Shown: positions 1-8,911, counted from the stretch's first letter. The stretch is DNA of 19,806 bases from Granulicella sp. UBA5172 (GCA_002413385.1 DHWW01000222.1:24873-44678); one strand, 5' to 3'. Numbers and translations: made by a program. Notes: generated from the letters alone by a model not told the origin.

Positions 1-153
1 GCAACCCCGCCAACGCACCCGCAGCCTGCAGTCAGCACTCAATCGACTCACAGTAAGCCCTTCCCGCAGACCTCACCCATCACCAACGCTCGATCCGAAT
101 CCAGCTCAAGCATCATCGACGGTGCAACGCCCAAAGAAAAAGTGCGACCATGA
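1..153 (+). CDS. Possible 3' end of an upstream gene (partial, doubtful)
   Basis: Frame 1 is open from the left edge to a TGA at 151-153 (50 codons). The residues are rich in Pro, Ser and Thr and end in PKEKVRP, as in a disordered C-terminal tail. It would converge on the minus-strand gene ending at 318. No domain is visible, and 50 open codons in one of six frames is weak evidence, so it may be chance. Confidence 0.2.
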   Translation, partial: ATPPTHPQPAVSTQSTHSKPFPQTSPITNARSESSSSIIDGATPKEKVRP

Positions 154-166
154 AAAATGGTCACAC
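142..166. terminator. Stem-loop, possible terminator
   Basis: GTGCGACCAT (142-151) pairs with ATGGTCACAC (157-166) around the loop GAAAA, 9 of 10 pairs. It coincides with the stop of the partial leftmost frame and lies between two converging reading frames, which is where a terminator is expected. There is no run of T after either arm, so intrinsic termination is not certain. GGTCACA from the right arm recurs at 171-177. Confidence 0.25.
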
Positions 167-317
167 TTGTGGTCACAGCAATCCTCCATCACAGCTGGCA
201 GAACGCATTACCTACATTGACATGGGGCCGTTTTGTACCCTGGAGCTGCCTGTTGGCGAGCCGACGTTGCTCCAACTCTGGCTGCGTGGAGGATTTCCCG
301 GCAGCTATTTAGCAGCA

Positions 318-3080
318 CTATGCTCTTGCTGAGATTGCATAGTACGGCTGATTTGAGAGAGTCGCATTGAACGCTGGAAACAGCGAGGCTGCGGCGCTCC
401 CGTGTTCCAGTTCGAAGTAATACTGCAGGGGATACGTCGACTGGGTGTAGTTGCCGGGAATGGAGCTGCTAAAGGCTCTTCCGTTGGCTTGCATCTCGAC
501 TGAGAGCCAGCGCTCTGCCTGGTCTACGTGGCGATAGAAGAGTCGGACGGAGGTGGGACGAGAGGTTGCGCTGGAGATCGCCAGAGACAGCGGGAGCGGC
601 TGGCCAGGGTGAAAACTGTCGGGCGCGGTGTGCGCGCAGTCGACAACCGGACGTGCGGGCTTGCCGCATGCAGCGCGAATTGCCTTCGCTGCATCCTGTG
701 CCGGGGAAGCAGGTGCAGGCGCTGACTGGAGCTTCGACTGCATGGCTGCGACGTCGATGTCGATCGCCTGAAGTCGATCGCTCCAATGGCCCTTACGTTT
801 CGGGACATCCCCGTAGGAAACGTTCGGGAGGTAGATCGAGTTCGCACGCATAGCCATCTGCGACCACGTTTCACGCGCTTTCTTGTAGTAGGTCAATGCG
901 ATGTTTCCGGCTTCAGGACTGCCTGTCTGGAGGAAGATCTCGTATAGAACAGCACTACGTAGCTTGGAAGCGAAGAACATCCCGACACCCGTCTGAATGA
1001 CGATATCTGCCTCGACTCGCCGAAACTCCGGTGAGGTTCGCGATCTTACCGACTTGCGGGCACTTGCGAGAGCTTTCTCCGATACGCTTGCGAAATCCTC
1101 GAGCCACTGAGCGACTTCGATGGGCGAATACTTTGCGCTTGGCCGACTCGCGAGAAGTTCCCCGGAGTACTCCACGACGGTTGAGAAGATTTGGGGATCA
1201 AGGGGGCTCACGGTTCCAAAACATTTTGGAGTGGGCGTGTCTCCGTACGGCGAAGGTTCGCTGCCAAGCACGATTGGCATATTCGTCTGAATCTCGGGCC
1301 AAAAATCATGGTTGCTGGCAGAGGAGAGATGTGAAGACGTAACGAGTGGAAGAAGACGACTGGCGTTTGCTAATGAAGTTTCTATAGAAACTGATGCCGA
1401 TCCGAATTCGGCACGCAGATACCTGCCCCAGGTTTCAGGTTCAGCATCGGGGTTGTAAAGCTTCCGTCCCCACACCCGGTAGTAGTATTCGAATTTCTGC
1501 CAGTCCGCCTTGGGATTCAGTGATGGATCTGCATACGCGAGACGGCCGCCGGGTACTCCTGAACCCTCGCGTCCCTTAAAGGTCAGCGGCTCCATGAGGT
1601 CAAGTCCGACCGCTCCGCAGAAGTGTGAGGTCCGCGAGTAGGCGGCAGCCATCTCCGGATCGGCGGAGAGAAGATGGCGCTGGGTTCCGGGCCACAGACG
1701 AAAGAGAATTTTATACTTGGAATCCTGATGCAGGAAGTCGGCGTAACCATAACGCGTGAAGGAACGAGTGCCCGAACTGAGACTAAACAATGCTGCCTCT
1801 TTGTCGGAGATGGGATGGGGGATTTCAAGTGCGCGGATATCCGTCTGGTTGTAACCAAGGCTCTGGTGTTCCGCAGAATATTTTGCGCCTAGCTTAACGG
1901 GCATGCCGGTGGCGACGGCCATGTCAATCATGATCTGATTCACGCCCTTGGCGTGCATATCGATTTCGACCTGGCGGCCACAACCGGCGATCGCCTCAAA
2001 GAGCGTCTTCCAGAACGGATAGCTTCCTTCCGGAATTCCGCTCTCGCCGTGGACGCGGAGAGTGAGTCCCTGGATCTCTGGACATTCCTTGAGAATAATC
2101 GCAAGCGCGTCACGACAGTATGCAGCGTGCGTTTCAGGTGTCAGCCCTTCGATGCTGTGATAGGCGTTGGGGCTATCCGTCCACTGATAGGCGTGGGTCC
2201 AAATACCTAACTGAAAGTGGAGACCACGCGCACCCGTCTCTGCGGCAATGAAGCGCAGCATCTCGAAGTTCTTCGCCTTCTCTTCCTGACTGATCGGAAC
2301 AGGAGTGGCGAGCCTTGTGCCATCTGGAGATGCAAGTTGCATGACGCGAACATCTTTGTAGCCCGGAACATCAACCAAATATGGATAGACGAAGTGGAAA
2401 TAGTCACTCGTCACTCCACGAGGAAAATCGTACTCAAGCCCATACCCGAAGTTGAATCGGTTAAATCGGCTCGTGACGAGCGCGTCGAGATAGCCTCGCC
2501 AAAAGTCTTTGTCGTAGTACCAGGATTTGTCCTGCAATTCGCTGCAAAAATATCGACCTACGCTGCGCACCTCGTTGGCAGGTTGTTCTTCGATCGTCTC
2601 GGTGAGATGCAGGGCGGTCCTTGGATCCGGATTGAATCGAACCCGTTCTTCCAGCTCGAGCAGGCTATATACAAAGCCTCTTGTATTCGTGCCGGAAACG
2701 AAGATTGCCGGCGTCTGTCCTACCTCACCGGGCGCGATGCGAAGGCTATCAGCACCCGTGAGCGGAGAACTTGTTGGAAGACTCTTGGCGAGGGAACTCT
2801 CTGCCCCGGTAACCACAATACACAAGGCGAATCCGCTTACTTGATCGGCCGAGTGAATGATCTCACAGGAAGATCCCTTCGCGATGAGGGCTGCACGAAG
2901 CTTTCCAGCGGCGCGAATCACCGGAGCACCGGATGCCGTTGGATCGCTGGAATCGACGAGGATACCTATGGGTCTGCCGGCTGCAGCAAAGGCACTGGGA
3001 GAAAGGCCCATTACGGTAACTGCACCGGCGAGCTTCAGAAAGTCTCTGCGTTCGATTGAAGCGAGGGCGTCTGGTTTCAT
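318..3080 (-). CDS. Tat-exported putative glycan-active protein (glycoside hydrolase-like)
   Basis: 920 aa. The N-terminus carries a twin-arginine signal (RRDFLKLAG, residues 11-19) followed by a hydrophobic stretch ending in SAFAAA, so the protein is probably exported folded by Tat. Residues about 35-165 resemble the alpha/beta N-terminal domain found before the catalytic barrel in GH20/GH67-type enzymes. The middle (about 170-560) is rich in aromatic residues and has barrel-like segments such as FNRFNFGYGLEYDFP, FQLGIWTHAYQW and LRVHGESGIPEG, whose acidic residues could be catalytic. The last 110 residues look like a beta-sandwich module (FYRHVDQAERW, YPLQYYFEL). An AGAGGA ribosome site 10 nt before the ATG supports this start. 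The gene lies 112 bp downstream of the TonB receptor on the same strand, suggesting co-transcription and action on the imported glycan. Enzyme activity is inferred from overall look and context; I do not recognise an exact characterised family. Confidence 0.55.
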   Translation of the reverse strand: MKPDALASIERRDFLKLAGAVTVMGLSPSAFAAAGRPIGILVDSSDPTASGAPVIRAAGKLRAALIAKGSSCEIIHSADQVSGFALCIVVTGAESSLAKSLPTSSPLTGADSLRIAPGEVGQTPAIFVSGTNTRGFVYSLLELEERVRFNPDPRTALHLTETIEEQPANEVRSVGRYFCSELQDKSWYYDKDFWRGYLDALVTSRFNRFNFGYGLEYDFPRGVTSDYFHFVYPYLVDVPGYKDVRVMQLASPDGTRLATPVPISQEEKAKNFEMLRFIAAETGARGLHFQLGIWTHAYQWTDSPNAYHSIEGLTPETHAAYCRDALAIILKECPEIQGLTLRVHGESGIPEGSYPFWKTLFEAIAGCGRQVEIDMHAKGVNQIMIDMAVATGMPVKLGAKYSAEHQSLGYNQTDIRALEIPHPISDKEAALFSLSSGTRSFTRYGYADFLHQDSKYKILFRLWPGTQRHLLSADPEMAAAYSRTSHFCGAVGLDLMEPLTFKGREGSGVPGGRLAYADPSLNPKADWQKFEYYYRVWGRKLYNPDAEPETWGRYLRAEFGSASVSIETSLANASRLLPLVTSSHLSSASNHDFWPEIQTNMPIVLGSEPSPYGDTPTPKCFGTVSPLDPQIFSTVVEYSGELLASRPSAKYSPIEVAQWLEDFASVSEKALASARKSVRSRTSPEFRRVEADIVIQTGVGMFFASKLRSAVLYEIFLQTGSPEAGNIALTYYKKARETWSQMAMRANSIYLPNVSYGDVPKRKGHWSDRLQAIDIDVAAMQSKLQSAPAPASPAQDAAKAIRAACGKPARPVVDCAHTAPDSFHPGQPLPLSLAISSATSRPTSVRLFYRHVDQAERWLSVEMQANGRAFSSSIPGNYTQSTYPLQYYFELEHGSAAASLFPAFNATLSNQPYYAISARA

Positions 3081-3192
3081 GTCGTTCGATTCCTCTATAT
3101 TCCCTGAGTTCTTGTTGATGCAAAACGGAGTTGCTTGCGGTATAGGCAGCGTTCGAATGCTGGTTGCAATTTCCCTGGAACGGTGGCTCTCT

Positions 3193-6100
3193 TTAGAAAG
3201 TTATCTTGAGCGCTCCCTGTAAGATTCGTGGATCGCCGGCAGTCGTAATGCGACCAAAGGAACTGGATGAGAGTGTAGAGTTTGGCCCAAGCGAGACCCC
3301 AGTGGACGGAGTGGAGCCACCGAAATTTGGATGATTTGTGAGATTGAAAACTTCGATGCGTGCCTCAACGTGAATTCGCTCGGTCGGCTTGAAGATGCGG
3401 CTCACGGCAGCATCCACATCAAAATCCGAAGGCGTGCGAATGCTGTAGTGTCCGGCGTTGCCAAACGTGCCGGTCGCATTTTGCGCAAAGTGAGCGGGGT
3501 TGACCCACTGAAACAACTTGGAACTGCGGCCGGATGAAGCATACAAAGGTTGGCCGGGTACAACGTTAGGACGGTCGAGACCAACGCCGGTAAGTGAATT
3601 GTCTCGTCCTGATAGTGGCGTCACCGGGAAGCCGGTCTGATATCGGAGAAGGGGCGCGATCTCCCAGTCTTTCAATAGATAGCCGGCTAGACCCCGGTGC
3701 CTGAAGCGGCTTAGGTAAATGACGCTGGCATTGAACAGATTCGGTACATCATAGGAACACGGGCCATAGTCACCACGCGGATTAGCCGGATTCTGGAGGG
3801 TCGGGCCACCCAGTGAGGTAACCGGGACAATACCGTTACATCTGGAGTAAGTGTAGTTCGCGAGGACCGTATAGCCGTCCGCAAGGCGATGTTCTACCGA
3901 TGCGAGCACCCCCTCGTAATTTGCACTGATGCCGTTATCGGCGAAGAGCATGGAAGAGAAATATTTGCCCGCAGCGGGATTAATGCGCGAGAGAAAACGC
4001 CGCGCTTGCGTATTGCCAGTTGTCGAACAGGGGGCGCTGCCGCATGTTCCTGGAAGGTATACGGCAGGATTGAATTCGTTGCCGATCATAAGGTGCGAGG
4101 TTTCATTGCCTAAATAGGTGATTGTCGTTATCCAGTTTTTTGCAAACTGATGCTGTACACCAAAGTTCCACGTCTCGAGTGTAGGAGGAAGAGCTTTTGG
4201 CGGAAGGAAAGCGTCACTTGCGGAAAGCGGAAACACATAATTCGATGGCGGAAAAAGAGGCAATGGGAACGGGTTGCCGCCAGGAACTGTCGACCATGGA
4301 TTGTTGAATTGATAGGGCCCGCTGCTTTCCGCGACCGTTACACCCCACGGTGCATTCTGTCCGGTTACACGGTAGCTAAGAAATGTACCAAGCGAGTCAA
4401 AGAGGATGCCTCCGCCGGCACGGATGGTGGTCTTGCCATCACCCCGCACATCATACACAAAGCCAAGACGTGGCGAGAGATTTTGCCAGTGATCCGCGGT
4501 GAAAGACTTGGTAACGCCTTTGTCCCCATAAAAATACTGCCCCGGGGGTGCATTTGGAAAGACTTTGCTCACTTGACCCGCGGCGAACCCTTGAAGAGAA
4601 AAGACACTGCCCCGATTGAAGTAGTCATGCGGTGGCAACGTTGGCTCCCACCTCAGGCCAACATTTGCAACGAGCCTGGGTGTTAGTTGAACGGTGTCTT
4701 GTGCGTACAGTTCGATCAGAGTCTGGCGGTAGGAGTAGTCCTGCTGAAGTGTTTGCGTGAAGTTGTTCATCTTGCCAAGCAGAAAATCAAGCAGGGGTTC
4801 GTTGCTGTATTGGCCATTGAAGCTGAAGGTTCCAGAGTCGTTGTACTCATCGTTCTGGTTATCCTGGGTGCGGATAAGGTCGGCGCCGAACGCGATTTGA
4901 TGCTTTCCCCGCACCATGTCGACGTCGTCGGCCTCCTGATAGGAGGTGACACCCCACTTGGAGAACCCACTGCCTCCCGTCGAGAAGTCGCCCGTGACAG
5001 CGAGTTGGAGATTATCTGTGGCGAGAGGTGGTGTATAGATATTTTGCACGCCAAGATCCGCAGGATCGATGCCCTTCGAGTTTGGGAAACGCGCGACGGC
5101 CTTTCGTCCGAACGTAAAATGAAAGGAGTTCAGCGTCGATGGATTGAGTTGGTACGTGTCTCCCAAGACCAGAGTCTGTGGTCGCTGTAGAACGCCCAGA
5201 GTGGTCGTGTAAAGAATGTTGGTCGGGTTATACGGTGCAGGCTGGTTGTAGTTGTCCTGAAGATATCGTCCATAAAATGAATGTTTGGGATTGACGATCC
5301 AATCGACACGCGTTACATATTGACGAGCGTTATAGATTACAGGCACGCCGTACGAGATTTTTCCGCAACTGTTGGCTGTGGACACAGGAAGATATTTCAT
5401 GAGCGCGACGGCCGCTGGATCGAAGCGGGTTGGATCGATCTGATCGCCAGCCAAAGTCTGCCCAGTTGATGGGTCGGTGATTACGCGCGCTCGACCGCTG
5501 GACTGGCATGACGCTCCATCAATCGAGCTGAAGTCTCCGTTGAGGGCTGCTGCCGTCGGAATGAATGCGCTACTTCCAGAGGGATTTTGCCGGACGATGG
5601 TCTCCTGCACGCCTCCAAAGAAAAAGAGCTTGTTCCGTATGATGTGACCGCCGAATGTGCCCCCGAACTGGTTTCTCTTCAAGCTGTCCTGTGCTAGCGC
5701 AAAATAATTGATAGCGTTCACGTCCCCATTGCGAACGAACTCGAACAAACTGCCGTGCCAGTCATTCGATCCGGACTTGGTGACGGCATTGACGAGGCCG
5801 CCAGGGTGAAGCCCATTCCTTGCAGGCAATACACTGGTCTCGACACTGAACTCGGCAAGCGCATCAGGAAACGGAAACGGCATATTCACATTCGTGAAGC
5901 TATCGTTATTATCGCCACCGTCCAGCAGATAATTCGTGGTATTTCCGGCGCTGCCTGCAATCGCAATCGATTGTGAAGTGTAGAAACTCTTGTTTCCCGT
6001 GTTGGTTCCGTCAGAATGATTGACTGCGGCACCTGAGATGGTGATGAGTTGGGTCGGATCGCGGCCATTGAGGGGAAGGTTGACGATCTGTTCCTGGTTC

Positions 6101-6507
6101 ATTACTTGCGAAACCATATTCTGCTGAGTCTGCACCATCGTCGCGTCGGCCTGCACCACCACTTTTTGGGAGACCTCGCCGAGATGCATCTGGACGTTGA
6201 TTTGAACCGCGTCATTTACCCGTAGGGTAATCCCACTCTGTACGTACGTCTGAAATCCACTCGCCGTGACATCGAGTTGATAGGAACCGATCGGTAGGCT
6301 GGGGAAGCTGTAGCTGCCTCCTGCATCACTCGCAGTTACGTGGGAAACACCTGTCGCCGTCGCGGTAATGTTGACTTGCGCGCCGGGAACAAATGCCCCT
6401 GAAGCGTCGGTGACGTGGCCAGTGAGGGATGCGATCGAAACGGCCTGCGCATGCATGCGAACGTTGCATAGCGACATTGCGGACAGAAAGAGACTCATGG
6501 TTAGCAA
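3193..6507 (-). CDS. TonB-dependent receptor, Oar-like, with carboxypeptidase regulatory domain
   Basis: 1104 aa from the first in-frame TTG used here. A signal peptide ends in the AxA site MHAQA (about residue 21). Residues about 25-110 form a carboxypeptidase-regulatory-like beta-sandwich (LTGHVTDASGAFVPGAQV). The plug follows (about 120-250, with IVNLPLNGRDPTQL, YLLDGGDNND and GGLVNAVTKSGSNDWHGS), then a beta-barrel of about 850 residues ending in the aromatic C-terminus LKITF typical of outer-membrane proteins. Such receptors import large substrates in a TonB-dependent way and are abundant in Acidobacteriota, usually without SusD, which is also missing here. The start is uncertain: the frame stays open upstream to a TTG at 6567-6565. 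That extension adds RTFRNC just before the hydrophobic core, supplying the positive n-region a signal peptide needs, so the real N-terminus may be about 20 residues longer. An ATG at 6498 is the other option. The substrate is unknown; the downstream Tat protein suggests a glycan. Confidence 0.93.
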   Translation of the reverse strand: MLTMSLFLSAMSLCNVRMHAQAVSIASLTGHVTDASGAFVPGAQVNITATATGVSHVTASDAGGSYSFPSLPIGSYQLDVTASGFQTYVQSGITLRVNDAVQINVQMHLGEVSQKVVVQADATMVQTQQNMVSQVMNQEQIVNLPLNGRDPTQLITISGAAVNHSDGTNTGNKSFYTSQSIAIAGSAGNTTNYLLDGGDNNDSFTNVNMPFPFPDALAEFSVETSVLPARNGLHPGGLVNAVTKSGSNDWHGSLFEFVRNGDVNAINYFALAQDSLKRNQFGGTFGGHIIRNKLFFFGGVQETIVRQNPSGSSAFIPTAAALNGDFSSIDGASCQSSGRARVITDPSTGQTLAGDQIDPTRFDPAAVALMKYLPVSTANSCGKISYGVPVIYNARQYVTRVDWIVNPKHSFYGRYLQDNYNQPAPYNPTNILYTTTLGVLQRPQTLVLGDTYQLNPSTLNSFHFTFGRKAVARFPNSKGIDPADLGVQNIYTPPLATDNLQLAVTGDFSTGGSGFSKWGVTSYQEADDVDMVRGKHQIAFGADLIRTQDNQNDEYNDSGTFSFNGQYSNEPLLDFLLGKMNNFTQTLQQDYSYRQTLIELYAQDTVQLTPRLVANVGLRWEPTLPPHDYFNRGSVFSLQGFAAGQVSKVFPNAPPGQYFYGDKGVTKSFTADHWQNLSPRLGFVYDVRGDGKTTIRAGGGILFDSLGTFLSYRVTGQNAPWGVTVAESSGPYQFNNPWSTVPGGNPFPLPLFPPSNYVFPLSASDAFLPPKALPPTLETWNFGVQHQFAKNWITTITYLGNETSHLMIGNEFNPAVYLPGTCGSAPCSTTGNTQARRFLSRINPAAGKYFSSMLFADNGISANYEGVLASVEHRLADGYTVLANYTYSRCNGIVPVTSLGGPTLQNPANPRGDYGPCSYDVPNLFNASVIYLSRFRHRGLAGYLLKDWEIAPLLRYQTGFPVTPLSGRDNSLTGVGLDRPNVVPGQPLYASSGRSSKLFQWVNPAHFAQNATGTFGNAGHYSIRTPSDFDVDAAVSRIFKPTERIHVEARIEVFNLTNHPNFGGSTPSTGVSLGPNSTLSSSSFGRITTAGDPRILQGALKITF

Positions 6508-6679
6508 ACAATTTCTAAAAGTTCTGGGTATTGGACGAGTTCAATCTCCTCAAAATGGTGCTGCAAGTCTCACTGTTGCGACCGGTTCGGAAGCCTTTTC
6601 CCGGAAGACCGTGCTTCGTGTACCGCCTTAGGAGGTTCACGTTGGCTAGGGAAATCGAGACGGTTTTTACATAGGGGCG

Positions 6680-6709
6680 ACGTTAGTCTGATGGTCAGGC
6701 CTTTGTCAA
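6680..6709 (-). promoter_or_regulatory. Candidate sigma70-type promoter for the TonB receptor operon
   Basis: On the minus strand TTGACA (6709-6704) is followed after 18 bp by TAACGT (6685-6680), a perfect -35 with a TANNNT -10. Transcription would start near 6673, giving a leader of roughly 105-175 nt depending on the start codon used. Found by eye. Confidence 0.5.
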
Positions 6710-7116
6710 CAGGATTTATTTGAGCAGCCTGGAAACCCACTCACTACAAACGGATCTCGACCTGAATTTTTAGAAGGCTAGGTGGGCCAAAGGTGCTGTT
6801 GATTGATGATTATGCGGTTCTGCTCCTTGCCAATTGTTTCTTCTTCGAGCCGGTGACCTTACTCGCAACAGCCTTATAATGCAGCATTGCTTTCATTCAT
6901 ATGAGCGCTGGAGATTCAATCGCTAGTTCCTCCGTCTCTCCGTGCTCTCCTCCGGTCACTTCACGATTGCCATGATCGTGGAGTTGCCTCCCGTGCAGCG
7001 GCTGTAGAAACCAGTCGTCATGGTCGCTGGATTCTTTTGCAATTTCGCATAGCGAATCGAGCCGACCACGTCCCGACACTCCAGCCAATGCAAAATCGCT
7101 CAACGACGTCGATGCT
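6710..7116. other. Non-coding stretch, no gene recognised
   Basis: No reading frame here looks like a real protein; a 68-codon minus-strand frame at 6897-7103 has no recognisable motif. A plus-strand TATAAT at 6875-6880 has a partial -35 (GTGACC, 6853-6858) 16 bp upstream but no gene downstream, so it may be chance or drive a small RNA. The stretch lies between the glycan module and the gene remnant at 7152-7370 and may be decayed coding sequence. Confidence 0.4.
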
Positions 7117-7151
7117 CGTTGCGGTGCGGATTCGCAAGATAACCCGCAACG
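7117..7151. repeat. 8-bp perfect inverted repeat after the gene remnant
   Basis: CGTTGCGG (7117-7124) and CCGCAACG (7144-7151) are perfect complements separated by 19 nt. The hairpin starts right after the TGA of the minus-strand remnant and may be its old terminator, though no T tract follows. Confidence 0.3.
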
Positions 7152-7370
7152 TCATACGGCAAAGTCGAGCGCAATGACCTCATGCAAATTGATCGTTGGC
7201 ACCTCGAGCACAGTCATGTCCCCCTCTTTGTGAAACGGTATCTCATTGCCTGCTACCAGCAAACGCGCCTTTGTAACGCGACGATCGCTGGGCACACGAA
7301 CGTAGACCCTCTGACCAGAGATGGGGATGATCTCGCGTACTGGTCCCTTCATCATCGCGGAATTCGTCAG
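7152..7370 (-). pseudogene. 3' remnant of a GHL6/beta-galactosidase-trimerisation-type glycosyl hydrolase gene
   Basis: About 73 codons remain, from LTNSAMMKGPVREIIP to LHEVIALDFAV and TGA. This matches my memory of the conserved C-terminal end of the hypothetical glycosyl hydrolase 6 type proteins (often several hundred residues, Tat-exported, common in Acidobacteriota), where an LTN-P-MM-KGP-REIIP segment is followed by a small beta-domain ending in DHEVVAIDL. Nothing recognisable of the family precedes LTN; the frame upstream runs into the end of the glycerate kinase gene (stop at 7406) in a different frame. An internal ATG at 7355 could make a 67-aa peptide, but a free-standing function is unlikely. 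I read it as a truncated gene left by a deletion or by insertion of the hydroxy-acid locus. The family assignment is from memory of the motif. Confidence 0.55.
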
Positions 7371-7405
7371 CTTGCTCGGTTTTACGGGAAGCTGGCGCCG
7401 ACAGC

Positions 7406-8722
7406 CTAGCTCTCCGAGAGGAACATCCGCAGATCCCGCACGTTGTTGCCAGTGGGCCCTGTAGTCAGCGTATCGCCCAGCGCCTCAAGCAGCGTATGGC
7501 TATCGAAGCGTTTGAGTGCCGAAGAGACGCTCCATCCCATCTCTTCGGCGCGCTTTACTGTGGTCTCGTCGGCGACGCCGCCTGCGGCCCGGCTGTTGCC
7601 ATCGATTCCGTCCGACCCGGCGCTCAGAACAGTGACCCGCTGGCCGCTCTCCGCGATGCGGGCTGCGCACTCCAGCACGAAGTGCTGATTGCGGCCGCCG
7701 ATTCCTTCTCCATGCTCAACCTTCACCGAAATCTCGCCTACCGAGAGCAGGCACACCTTCTTGTGTGTCTGCCGCAAGGTGGCTATCCGTTGCAACAGGT
7801 ACTCTGCGGCAGTTTCGTAATTCCAGTCATCGCAGGCGTTATCCACGACCACATAGAAGCCCGCCTGTTCCGCCAGTCGCGCGGCCTCTATGCACAAGTC
7901 GCTACTGGAAAGAAGTGCAAAGGCCGAAGCTCGGAGAAATGCTGGGTGATCCGCTTTCGGTGTCTCCGGCAGCGCGGAGGTAAAGAACTCCATCAGCCTG
8001 TCCGAAAACGGAAGTACCTCGCGGCGCTCGCGGACGATCGCGTGGCAATCCGCCACTGTGGATGGGTCTGGCAATGTAGGACCTGAGCCAATGACATCCA
8101 GCGCTCCTTCCGGAACATCGGAGATCAGTAGCGTGCACTTGGTGGCATTCGCTGCAGCCACAGCCAATCGTCCGCCCTTTACAGCAGAAAAGTGCTTGCG
8201 CAATGTATTCATCTCCTGAATGCGCAGACCGGAATGTACCAACACTTGATGGAAGGCCGCAGTATCTGCAAGCGTCGTAGCCGAATCCAGCGGCTGCTCC
8301 AGCATGGTGGAGGCGCCGCCGCTGATAAGGAAGAAGACCAGTGTTTCTCTGTCGCTGTCGGAGAGATACCCCAACACCGCAGCGGCGGCCAGGAATGACT
8401 GTTCCGTCGGAACGGGATGGCCACCCAGAAGCGAGCGCAGTCCGTGTCGTTCCGCCAGCGTAGTTCCCACCACGATGCCGTCCAGTGTCTGCCCCCGTGC
8501 AACCTGGGGAGCGAGGATGTCCATCAAGGATGCGGCCATGGGAACCGCGGCTTTTCCAGCGCTGACGATCTTGATATGTCGAAAGCCGTCCATGGCGTAC
8601 CTCGTCCCGCCCACGTGCAGCAGGTTCTCGTCATAGTGGATCTGACGCTGCATCACCGTTGGGATCTGAAGCCGGTCGAGAGTAGCCCTGAATATCTGAC
8701 GAGATGTGTCGCGAAGTGGCAT
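7406..8722 (-). CDS. gckA: Glycerate 2-kinase, MOFRL/DUF4147 family
   Basis: 438 aa when started at the ATG at 8722 (MPLRDTSRQIF). It phosphorylates D-glycerate with ATP, normally to 2-phosphoglycerate, which enters lower glycolysis. The N-terminal DUF4147 domain (about 1-240) carries SAGKAAVPMA, LISGGASTML, KHFSAVKGGRLA and SDVPEGALDVIGSGPTLPDP. The C-terminal MOFRL domain (about 300-435) has GEGIGGRNQHF, SAGSDGIDGNSRAAGG and TGPTGNNVRDL. Length is normal for the family. An upstream in-frame start would add 46 residues without family character and would run through the promoter and operator; a GAGGA ribosome site 8 nt before 8722 decides for the shorter form. The gene is divergent from larA and shares its regulatory interval. 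In glyoxylate metabolism D-glycerate comes from tartronate semialdehyde, but no glyoxylate carboligase or tartronate semialdehyde reductase is seen here. Confidence 0.92.
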   Translation of the reverse strand: MPLRDTSRQIFRATLDRLQIPTVMQRQIHYDENLLHVGGTRYAMDGFRHIKIVSAGKAAVPMAASLMDILAPQVARGQTLDGIVVGTTLAERHGLRSLLGGHPVPTEQSFLAAAAVLGYLSDSDRETLVFFLISGGASTMLEQPLDSATTLADTAAFHQVLVHSGLRIQEMNTLRKHFSAVKGGRLAVAAANATKCTLLISDVPEGALDVIGSGPTLPDPSTVADCHAIVRERREVLPFSDRLMEFFTSALPETPKADHPAFLRASAFALLSSSDLCIEAARLAEQAGFYVVVDNACDDWNYETAAEYLLQRIATLRQTHKKVCLLSVGEISVKVEHGEGIGGRNQHFVLECAARIAESGQRVTVLSAGSDGIDGNSRAAGGVADETTVKRAEEMGWSVSSALKRFDSHTLLEALGDTLTTGPTGNNVRDLRMFLSES

Positions 8723-8746
8723 AATTACCGTCCTCGATAATCTGCT

Positions 8747-8776
8747 ACTGTATCGCAGGCAAGGGCCGCTTGTCAG
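8747..8776 (-). promoter_or_regulatory. Candidate promoter of the glycerate kinase gene
   Basis: On the minus strand CTGACA (8776-8771), an 18-bp spacer and TACAGT (8752-8747) form a sigma70-like promoter. The predicted start near 8740 leaves an 18-nt leader containing the GAGGA site. The -35 lies inside the putative operator at 8770-8780. Confidence 0.45.
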
Positions 8777-8780
8777 ACCA
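8770..8780. promoter_or_regulatory. Putative GntR/FadR-family operator 1 (kinase side)
   Basis: TTGTCAGACCA fits TNGTNNNACNA exactly, the half-site arrangement known for FadR-subfamily regulators such as PdhR and LldR. It covers the -35 of the kinase promoter, a position that suits repression. Confidence 0.45.
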
Positions 8781-8911
8781 CTCGCGACGTCGATTGTGGA
8801 AGGCGCCGGTGCTGGATCCGCCACCGAGATTGCTAGCGTGCGCTCCGCACTCTTGTCCACACTGGCTGGGGGAGTGATTTATAAGGAATAAATAAATAAT
8901 CGTTCTCTCTC

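Noticed and set aside
2217..3059. 280-codon plus-strand open frame
   Set aside because: Antisense to the Tat-exported protein gene; no domain-like segments, composition of a mirror frame.
6897..7103. 68-codon minus-strand frame as a small gene
   Set aside because: No motif, no convincing ribosome site seen, and the region looks like decayed or non-coding DNA.
8723..8860. 46-residue N-terminal extension of the glycerate kinase
   Set aside because: No family similarity in kind, contains the promoter and operator, and a GAGGA ribosome site supports the ATG at 8722.
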